Assembly (NCBI RefSeq): GCF_000003815.2
Contig: NC_049990.1
Location: forward strand, 629,105 to 693,104
DNA length: 64,000 nt
Source: Branchiostoma floridae
Lineage: Eukaryota; Chordata; Leptocardii; Amphioxiformes; Branchiostomatidae
Direction: 5' to 3'
The first letter of the stretch is position 1. Each line of letters begins with the position of its first letter. A program made the position numbers and the translations under genes. Below the pieces are notes generated by a model. It had not been told where the DNA came from. It ran no database searches and saw only the letters and a list, made by a program, of their open reading frames with translations. Shown piece by piece: positions 10,422 to 18,356 of the stretch.

Positions 10422-13250
10422 ATGGCAGTGAACTTTCAGGGACTGCTTGTTGTAACTTTCTGGGTTGTTTCTGTCAACCTTCTTTGTTCTGCTCGGGCCC
10501 AGGAGTTCGGCGTTTCTGTACCAGAAAACGTCGCTGTTGGGGAGACCATTTTCAGCCTACCAGGGACCCGGGCTGGAGAAAAAGCGGAACTTCCGTGTGC
10601 CAAAATAGAGGGAGATCCGTACGGCCGCTTTAATGTGACGAAGAACTGCACTATTGTGGTCGCCAACCCGCTGGACTGGTCAGTACAGTCGACATATCTG
10701 CTGACAATCCGCAGTGGAGTCCACAACACGAGAGTTAAGGTAGAGTTGAGTGACGTTGAGGGCTATCCTCCTGTTTATAACGAGACGTGTGAAACTCCGG
10801 TCAACCCTAACGGACAGACGGGAGATTTACTATACAGTATAAATTTCGCTTTGGAAGGTGTGACGACAGAGGGAGACATTTTATTTGTGAAAAAAATATT
10901 TACTGATGTGTCCGATTTCATCGTCCCCCCTGACTGGAAAACTGATCCTTGGATGTTTCACACAGACAACGATGATTGCAACATTCGCATAGCCTGGAAA
11001 ACTGATGCTGTATCCGATTTAACATTATTGCAAGATCTCTGGCACAATGACATTCATCAGCTAACCTGCACTGCGGCGTACTCACCCCCAATAGTCTTGG
11101 AATTGTTTAATCTTAAACGTGGAGAAAAGGCGGGTTTGGACCAGTTAAAAAAGTATGTTCCTGAATCAATCGTGAACGCCAAGCATTTCAACTTCATAAT
11201 TTTGGCCGCTTCGACATTTCCTACAACAAAAGCAAAGTCATACAACTGTGAAATTCCCCAATTTCGCACCCCTATCAGATCTTCAGAGAATAGGAGCGTC
11301 ATATCTTTTGCAAATATTGAATATCTGAACGGGCAAATAAAACCATTGGGCTGCCCAGTTGGAAAATACGGCTTCCTCTGCCACAAAACCTGCATCTGTA
11401 AGAACGGCGCCCGCTGCCACGGGTTTAACGGTGCCTGCAAATGTCCGCCCGGCTGGAAAGGTGTGTCCTGTGACATTCCCAAACAGGACGTCTCCATCAC
11501 GACGACACCTAGCGACCCTCGCGATATCTACATTTCCGCAAATATCACGTTACACTGCGAGGTACACCATGTCGACGTTGGGTACCTGACAGTTACAGTT
11601 CCAAATAAGTCGAACAAAGTAAGCTTTGGTATAAATAAGACTGTCTTTCACGTTCCGAACATACAACCAACCAACAACGGACCCTACACCTGCCAGGTCC
11701 GAGACACCCGGGGAAACACACTCAACACCACGTTTGTGCTCAATGTTACCAACTGTGCTCCAGACACAAAAGGTGCCCGGTGTGATGAAGTGTGTGGTTG
11801 CCTACAAGGTGCCAGCTGTGACCGCTGGGCTGGTTGTGTCTGTCCGCCGGGATGGACAGGAACCAGGTGTCAGAGAAAATGTCCCCATGGCACGTACGGT
11901 AAAGACTGTGCAAGGAAATGTACCTGTCAAAATTGGGCGACCTGTGACCCTAACGACGGCAGGTGTGAATGCCAAGCCGGATGGTACGGCATGGATTGTA
12001 GCAAACCATGTAAAGACGGTCGGTTCGGTTGGAGATGTCAGCAGTTTTGTGCCTGTAAGAACAGTGCTGTGTGTAGTAACGTGCACGGCAGCTGCGCATG
12101 TGTGACGCCATGGACAGGACCGGACTGTGACCAATTGCAGACAAGCAGAGATGAACCGCTGCTCGAAAGTCTGGTCCCTCTGGGCTCCTTAGTCTTACTT
12201 GTTGCCATAGTGATGGCAATACTCTACAAAACAGGCATTCTGGCTTGCTCCACACCCGACACAGCTGAGGAGGACAAGATACTTTTCGAGCTGAGGAGAA
12301 TGGAGCAGGATCTAGCACAGAGCCTACAGCCGGGCTGGCTGGGACGTTGGGAGAAGAAGATCAAACATCTTACTCCTGGTCCACTGATAGGAGAAGGAAT
12401 GTTTGGACTAGTAAGAAAAGGAAAGCTGCGCACACCTGAGGGAGAGCTCGCCGTTGCCGCCAAGACAGTTCGTGTTGAGGACTCACAGTCCTACCGAGAC
12501 TTCTACAGAGAAGCAGCCATTTTGGTAGCTGTGCACCAACAACGAGATGGCGATTGTCGTGAGTCCAATATTGTTCGACTTGTTGGGCTCATCACCAAGT
12601 CTGCGGAGAAGTACATTCTTCTGGAATATGCCCCAAAAGGCGATCTCTTGGGTTTCCTACGCCGATCTGGGAACATCAACGAAAAAGACCTATTTGGAAA
12701 TCTTCTTGGATACGCAGTCCACATAGCACGAGCTCTTCAAGAGCTGGAACGCTTGAGAATCGCCCATCGTGACGTGGCTGCTCGCAACGTCCTCATCACT
12801 GCCGATGACGTGGCCAAGCTGGCTGACTTTGGACTGGCCAGAGATGTCTACGCCGCTAATCAGTATATCCGAGCCAACCGTCCAGGCGTTGACGAACTCC
12901 TTCCGCTGAAGTGGATGGCGCTGGAGTCCATCGAAACCGGCGAGTACACCTGTCAGAGTGACGTCTGGTCCTTCGGCGTGCTGCTGTGGGAGATCGCCAC
13001 GCTGGGGAAAGATCCGTGCTACGATGGCAGGATGCAGCTGAGCTTTCTTCAGATGGTAGGGATTCTGAGGCAAGGAATACGGTTGGAGAGGCCGCCGGGA
13101 TGTCCAGAGGACCTGTACCGACTGATGAGGTCGTGTTGGCGCGACGTTCCAGATACCAGACCGACTCCGGAAGGGATAGAAGAGAGGCTGCTGCAACTGA
13201 GACATGCACTGCTTCCACATGACGTCATTGAAATGGAGACTGTGGTGTAA
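10422..13250 (+). CDS. RTK2: receptor tyrosine kinase, type A middle domain
   Basis: Intronless frame of 942 residues, start context AAATTATGGCA. Signal peptide about 1-26; cadherin-like domain about 27-119; middle domain about 120-309, distinct from all other copies (type A); EGF-like 310-352; Ig-like about 360-448; three laminin-type EGF modules 449-575; membrane helix about 587-606; kinase with GEGMFG at 657-662, VAAK lysine K681, alpha-C glutamate E697, HRD aspartate D784, DFG aspartate D802. All catalytic residues are present; APE is ALE, and the activation loop carries two tyrosines (VYAANQY). Only about 14 residues follow the kinase fold, ending ETVV, a class I PDZ-ligand pattern. Outside the kinase there are essentially no cytoplasmic tyrosines. 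Expected role: plasma-membrane receptor phosphorylating itself and partners. Two polyadenylation signals follow (13754, 13799). Downstream sits the LRR1 gene of the same repeat unit. Confidence 0.93.
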   Translation: MAVNFQGLLVVTFWVVSVNLLCSARAQEFGVSVPENVAVGETIFSLPGTRAGEKAELPCAKIEGDPYGRFNVTKNCTIVVANPLDWSVQSTYLLTIRSGVHNTRVKVELSDVEGYPPVYNETCETPVNPNGQTGDLLYSINFALEGVTTEGDILFVKKIFTDVSDFIVPPDWKTDPWMFHTDNDDCNIRIAWKTDAVSDLTLLQDLWHNDIHQLTCTAAYSPPIVLELFNLKRGEKAGLDQLKKYVPESIVNAKHFNFIILAASTFPTTKAKSYNCEIPQFRTPIRSSENRSVISFANIEYLNGQIKPLGCPVGKYGFLCHKTCICKNGARCHGFNGACKCPPGWKGVSCDIPKQDVSITTTPSDPRDIYISANITLHCEVHHVDVGYLTVTVPNKSNKVSFGINKTVFHVPNIQPTNNGPYTCQVRDTRGNTLNTTFVLNVTNCAPDTKGARCDEVCGCLQGASCDRWAGCVCPPGWTGTRCQRKCPHGTYGKDCARKCTCQNWATCDPNDGRCECQAGWYGMDCSKPCKDGRFGWRCQQFCACKNSAVCSNVHGSCACVTPWTGPDCDQLQTSRDEPLLESLVPLGSLVLLVAIVMAILYKTGILACSTPDTAEEDKILFELRRMEQDLAQSLQPGWLGRWEKKIKHLTPGPLIGEGMFGLVRKGKLRTPEGELAVAAKTVRVEDSQSYRDFYREAAILVAVHQQRDGDCRESNIVRLVGLITKSAEKYILLEYAPKGDLLGFLRRSGNINEKDLFGNLLGYAVHIARALQELERLRIAHRDVAARNVLITADDVAKLADFGLARDVYAANQYIRANRPGVDELLPLKWMALESIETGEYTCQSDVWSFGVLLWEIATLGKDPCYDGRMQLSFLQMVGILRQGIRLERPPGCPEDLYRLMRSCWRDVPDTRPTPEGIEERLLQLRHALLPHDVIEMETVV

Positions 13251-13938
13251 TTTTTCTCGCTCTGGAATGTTGTAAAAGAAAACATACCGCTTTCGTTTGC
13301 CATTTTTAAGAGGACATTTTTGTAGAGTCTTCCTTGGTGTGTTCAGTGCTTGTTTTGATATTTCAATCACTAAGTGTTGTTTTGAGGCGATTACTAAGTT
13401 TGAATTGAGAGCTGTACAGAATCTTTCTTGCTTTGCAGTGTACCAATTGCGACAGTAACAGTGTGTTTTGTTGATGTGATGGCTTGAGTGTTAAGATGGA
13501 GTTATGTACATATTACAGGCTTACTCAGTCAATGATAATATTATATAACTTACATCATCTCTCTTCCGTATTGTGTTTAAAGTTAATTTGCAGTGCTGTG
13601 TCTATATTTCACTGATTTTGTAATTCATCGGTGAAGGTATGAGACCGTTGAACTCTCGATCTTTATTCTATTAACATGTTTGAATACTTAGTATAGCTTT
13701 GAATACTAGTACTGTATACATGTATAAGATTGATCTTAGCAGCCTGTAGTCGTAATAAAAGTCTTTTCTCTACATTAAACCCACCACAAACGTTGTTCAA
13801 TAAACTTTGACCTGACGTGTATTGTAAAACATGCATCATAATTATACTTTACATCATGAACATTAATGTTAATATCCAGCTTCAGACAATCAGCCTAGCC
13901 CTGTAAGAAAGACTAATCACGAGTTGTTTACCACACGC
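13251..13938 (+). terminator. 3' flank and polyadenylation signals of RTK2
   Basis: AATAAA at 13754-13759 and 13799-13804. The 3' flank is closely similar to that of RTK5 (38492 onward) and RTK6 (53148 onward), different from that of RTK3 and RTK4. It leads into the sequence that precedes every 51-bp minisatellite array. Confidence 0.7.
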
Positions 13939-14499
13939 CATTACGGACCAGCTACCGACGGCCGCACCTTGCACAACAACAGCCTGAGCCATTACGGACC
14001 AGCTACCGACGGCCGCACCCTACACAACAACAGCCTGGGCCATCACGGACCAGCTACCGACGGCCGCACCCTACACAACAACAGCCTAGGGCATTACGGA
14101 CCAGCTACCGACGGCCGCACGCTTCACAACAACAGCCTGGGGCATTACGGACCAGCTACCGACGGCCGCACCCTACACAACAACAGCCTGAGCCATTACG
14201 GACCAGCTACCGACGGCCGCACCCTACACAACAACAGCCTGAGCCATTACGGACCAGCTACCGACGGCCGCACCCTACACAACAACAGCCTGAGCCATTA
14301 CGGACCAGCTACCGACGGCCGCACCCTACACAACAACAGCCTGAGCCATTACGGACCAGCTACCGACGGCCGCACCCTACACAACAACAGCCTGAGCCAT
14401 TACGGACCAGCTACCGACGGCCGCACCCTACACAACAACAGCCTGAGCCATTACGGACCAGCTACCGACGGCCGCACCCTGCACAACAACAGCCTGAGG
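13939..14499 (+). repeat. 51-bp minisatellite, array 1 (11 units)
   Basis: Unit begins CATTACGGACCAGCTACCGA and continues CGGCCGCACCCTACACAACA, then ACAGCCTGAGC. Eleven units, nearly identical. Since 51 is a multiple of three, long ORFs pass through it (HYGPATDGRTLHNNSLS repeated), but these are probably spurious. The array ends in GAACGTGCAGCTAAAGCTG and later ACAG|GTATGT, a good splice-donor match. Confidence 0.95.
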
Positions 14500-14541
14500 G
14501 ATTCTACACGAGCTCCTGGCCAGAACGTGCAGCTAAAGCTG

Positions 14542-14721
14542 TGGGGCACACACGATGTTAGTCGATTAGTTTGTTCAATTGTTGTTTCTAATGTTGTTAT
14601 ATCTGTATTCATGTATTCAAATGTATGTTAAGTGGCACTGTTAAAATAAGTTTTTTTAACTTGAGTGCAGTGTCACTTTGTCCTGTCTGCTTTTATGTTG
14701 AATAAAAAAAAATAGAATAAA
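14542..14721 (+). mobile_element. 5'-truncated retroposed sequence with A-rich tail
   Basis: A 180-base insertion interrupts a segment that is continuous in the paralogous places (40530 and 54115). It ends in AATAAA and A-rich sequence and is flanked by AAAGCTG at 14535-14541 and 14722-14728, a 7-bp target duplication. This fits a non-LTR-mediated copy of an mRNA 3' end or a LINE tail. Source unknown. Confidence 0.65.
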
Positions 14722-15025
14722 AAAGCTGCTCTTGTGGCTTGACAGGTATGTTGCTGCCGGTGGATAAACTTTAAGGGTAAATCTGTTATGTCCACATGTT
14801 GTTATAACTTAATCAGCATTGATTTCAGCCCCGCCCTGTAGGTAAGACTAATCCCAGGTTGTTTACCACACGCCATTACGGACCAGCTACCGACGGCCGC
14901 ACTCTACAAGCACACCATCAGCGGTGCCTGGGGCATTCTGCACGAGTTCCTGCCTGGAAAGTGCCAGCTGAAGCTGTTCTCAGTGGCTTCAAAGGTATGT
15001 TTCTGCGAGTGCATGAACATTTAAG
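14722..15025 (+). repeat. Second copy of the minisatellite-leader module
   Basis: Holds GCTTGACAG|GTATGTTGC, then CAGCCCCGCCCTGTAGGTAAGACTAATCC and one unit of the 51-bp repeat, then GGGGCATTCTGCACGAGTTCC and TGAAGCTGTTC. The same series recurs at 16540-16730, 39150-39300, 40640-40740 and 54225-54350. It may be a decayed exon: one frame reads ILHEFLPGxxQLKLF. Confidence 0.55.
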
Positions 15026-15136
15026 GTATTCTGTATCGCCCGAGCCGAGGTACGGCCCGACCGCGGAAGGATTGGGCGAAGCCCGGAGAGCGATCCGACC
15101 CGCGGGAGGGCCGGGGCCGGGGGCGATACGGAATAC
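15026..15136. repeat. GC-rich foldback sequence
   Basis: GTATTCTGTATCGCCC at 15026-15041 is inverted at 15121-15136 with one mismatch, enclosing a very GC-rich loop. Stands out from AT-rich surroundings; probably a short palindromic element. Confidence 0.55.
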
Positions 15137-16420
15137 ACCGCGTTGTATTTCATCTATATCATTCCAACCCGAGGAAACTCAAGTTCATCGCAAAAAAAAG
15201 AGCCAAAATGTGACATTGATGCACATCGCATCAACTTTAGTCGCCAATTCAAACGAAAAAATCGGGCCAAGCCAGTGAGAAGCTGTTCGAATTTTCGACA
15301 GTGTGGCACACACAAACGAGTACTAATCGTTCGAATCGAATTATAGAACCCTGGGCCGGGTCGTACCGTAAAATACGGACCGGTCGGAACGCCGACATCA
15401 AACGTAACTCTGGACCGGGTATGATACAAAACTCGTTATGTGCTTTAATCTGAGTTGAAATCTCCAAGCAGATGTTGGTTGGTAGAATGCGGTGTTTTGT
15501 TACTGTCGACAAGCCGTCACAAAACGTGTATCTTTCACACCAACATTTGCTTGTTGATCAAGCTACTGTAAATGCATTTAATTTCGCGGGGATTTAATGT
15601 AGCGGTAGCAGGAAAAGGACTGTTCGCGTTGTTTTCAAGTTCGCGGTAGCACCATACACTGTAGTCTCTTACTGCCATGGAAAAATTTCCGCGGTGGTTT
15701 TAAGTTCGCGGCAAATTTGCAACGCGAAAACCTGTCTGCCTGCGCCTGTTTACGTCAAGGGCGCAATCTATTCTTTAAAAAGTAAAATGGCGGCCGACAA
15801 TAACAACTCCCAACACCATATCTATCTGCAGCCAGGAGTATTTGTATAAGTTATACATTATATCTACAACACATAGAAAAGAGTAAGCAACCACAGTATT
15901 GTGTATATATATATATATATAATTTTTTGTAAACGTTAGATTTAGTGATAACATTTATACAATAGATTTAGCAGAGATTTTTATGCTTAACTACTTCGTC
16001 TCAACCCCGGTTAGGCAGATATACCTTTCTGGGAGACTTGCTACATTTGTTGACTTCACATTATCTAAAAACACGTCAGCAAAAAGAATATTAATATCCA
16101 TGCAGCCAGTTGTAGACAATCAACACAACCATATCATATAATCACAGTGAGTTACACGCTGCAAAGAACAACGTGTACGTTGAATGGCAAAGTTTGCAGT
16201 GGAGCGAATGATAAGGAAGACTTTCGCTTCGGCGCCCGCAGCTACAAGAAGGACTCGTAACTAGATTACGGATGAACAGCCTTGGCCTTAAGCTGCAGGT
16301 GTCGAAGTGAAGACGTGTCTCGTGACTCATTTGCATAAATATGAGTATAGCCTTCTTTCTTAAAGTGTCATATTACATATTTTACTAAATTACTAAAGTA
16401 CTAAATTAAACGGTTTCCCT
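15137..16420. other. Intergenic sequence with a probable MITE
   Basis: No gene recognised. About 15564-15732 is a block with repeated TTCGCGG or TTCGCG motifs, starting ACTGTAAATGCATTTAATTTCG, typical of an abundant marine-invertebrate MITE (recognised by pattern only). A short (TA)n lies at 15905-15920. Confidence 0.35.
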
Positions 16421-16880
16421 TACATTGAACCTGTTACAATTATTGAGCAATAAACTTTGAGCTGACTTGTATTTTAAAACTTGCATCGTGATTATACTTT
16501 ACATCGTGAACATTAATGTTAATATAAATCAAATACGCAGCCTCAGACAATCAGCCCCTGCCTGTACGTGAGTCTAATCCTGGGTTGTTTGTCACACGTC
16601 ATTACGGACCAGCTACCGACGGCCGCACCCTACACACCAGCACCCGGTGCCGAGTGCATTCTACACGAGTTCCTGTTCAGAAGGTACCAGCGGAAGCTGT
16701 TCTCAGTGGCTTCAAATTCTGTTGTGCATACATTTGTTATATGCCTTAGCTTACCTGGTGCTGAATTCTCCAAGCAGAGGTTGTGCAGAAGATTGTGACG
16801 TCCTCCAACTGTTGGCTGCCACGGTGAAAAAAGCTTACTAACAGTTTTTTTTTAATCCCAACGTCTGCTTGAAGGTTATG
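16421..16880 (+). repeat. Minisatellite-leader module copy with hairpin
   Basis: A further copy of the leader (CAATAAACTTTGAGCTGAC, then CAGACAATCAGCCCC, then one 51-bp-type unit, then GTTCCTGTTCAGAAGGTACC). Inside, TCTCCAAGCAGAGG (16767-16780) and TCTGCTTGAAGG (near 16865) form imperfect inverted ends of a roughly 100-base hairpin, as at 41433-41528. Confidence 0.5.
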
Positions 16881-17602
16881 TTACTCTTGCAGTGGGGAAT
16901 GGGTGCTGCGCCGTGATTGTTTGTTTGTTTGTTTGTTTGTTGTTTTTTCTGACTGGTCTGCCATTACCGGAATTTCTGCAGATTGATCATGCCATCTCTC
17001 GAGGCCACAGTCCGGTTCAAATATTTTCCGGCCTGTTGTGAAAAACATTCCCTCCCTCTAGGCTTCAAAAATAGATACTCTCAACTTAAATCGTCTTTGT
17101 CTACATCTATATTTTTGTATGAGTACATCATGATTTAGTGATAACATGTATGCTATAGATTTAGTGGTAGTCTAGATTATTGATCGTTTTATTTTCTTCT
17201 GTTTACTATTAAAGGGTTTTGTCTCTTATTTTACATTTAGTTATCAAAACAATAGTAAAAGTAATGCATTGAGCCTACGTTAGAATATAAATGGAGATCA
17301 TCAATTAGTTGAGATAAGAGTTACTAAGTGATTCATTTCTATACAAATGACAGTTTGTAAGAAAATGTCAGTTACAAAATTTATTGGAGATATAAAACAT
17401 ATTTATGAGACGTATTACACAAAAAGAGTAAAAAACACAAAATGAACATTCAAACAGCCAGCATCAGACAATCAACAGAAGTCAACCATATCACATGATC
17501 ACAGTAATCTAAATCTGTTTGTTTCGCACTGCTGAAAGCAGAGGTTCGACTCCGGCGTTTTTGTCTGGCTTTACGTCTGTCGGTCTGTATCCTTATCTAT
17601 AT

Positions 17603-17742
17603 AGCTGGTATAACCACCCTTCGGCGTAACACACCAGCTTCTGTATCTGTATGGCCGGTACAACCACCCTTCGGCGTAACACACCAGCTTCTGTACTGTA
17701 TCTATATAGCCGGTACAACCACCCTTCGGCGTAACACACAAG
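17603..17742. repeat. Three-copy tandem repeat with self-complementary ends
   Basis: Units near 17603, 17652 and 17708 contain CCGGTACAACCACCCTTCGG and CGTAACACACCAGCTTCTGT, with AGCTGGT and ACCAGCT inverted at the unit ends. Only present upstream of LRR1, not LRR2. Confidence 0.75.
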
Positions 17743-17852
17743 TTTCGCAGGCACGCGGCGCGGTAGCAGCTGGTTATATTACACTGAACGACCCGTCACA
17801 CCTAGCTTTTGCACATCTATCTGCAAGCGTTCTTTAAAACTAGCCAGAGAAG

Positions 17853-18029
17853 ATGCCTCCGAAGAAGATGCCGGTCTCCTATAACTGCTTTGTCTCCCCG
17901 TTTATTACTAACACTACATATATTGATAGTTTGCCTTTAGCCCGTCATGTTATAGTAGACCGACTGCATGTAGGAACATGCAAAGAAATATCATCAAATT
18001 ATTTCGACGGGAGTGACTATAGGGTATAA
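17853..18029 (+). CDS. Possible 58-residue ORF upstream of LRR1
   Basis: An ATG at 17853 (context AAGATGC) opens 58 codons ending at 18029: MPPKK, then VSYNCFVSPFITNTTYIDS and a basic tail. The same frame is open in the copy before LRR2 (about 42350-42476) with a few substitutions and an earlier stop. Recent duplication alone can explain the similarity, and no family is recognised. It could be an upstream ORF or exon remnant. Confidence 0.15.
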   Translation: MPPKKMPVSYNCFVSPFITNTTYIDSLPLARHVIVDRLHVGTCKEISSNYFDGSDYRV

Positions 18030-18356
18030 ACGAACCGTGTAGTTCAGAAATAGGCAGATGAACGTTTCTGGAAGAGGTTTTTGCAATGTCCATTCATCTG
18101 TTGATTTCATCATCTAGAATGTGCAACAAAGTCAGAAATACGTCAGCAAAAAAGAGTAAACAATCTAAATATTAATATTCATTCAGTCAGCTTCAGACAA
18201 TCAACACAACCATTTCGCAAAGACCACAGTAATTTAACTGCTTGTTAAACACTTTTCCAGTCGATATTTACTTAAAAATTGACATCAAATTGCAATATAT
18301 TGACTAGGTTAGGTTTTACAGACGACGTTCCTGTTCTGTTTAGGTGACAGAACACC

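Larger units (their letters stand above)
16881..18356 (+). promoter_or_regulatory. Upstream region of LRR1
   Basis: About 1.4 kb shared with the region before LRR2 (41529-42827) but mostly deleted before LRR3, where only the last 180 bases remain. It contains (GTTT)n near 16918 and the hairpin tandem repeat at 17603. The last 150 bases, including TTGACTAGGTTAGGTTTTACAGACGACG and GACAGAACACC before the start codon, are conserved in all three units and are the best candidate for promoter plus leader. Confidence 0.4.

Noticed and set aside
13924-14631. 235-codon ORF of HYGPATDGRTLHNNSLS repeats
   Set aside because: 51-bp minisatellite; the frame is broken by one-base variants in array 2 and no credible start exists.
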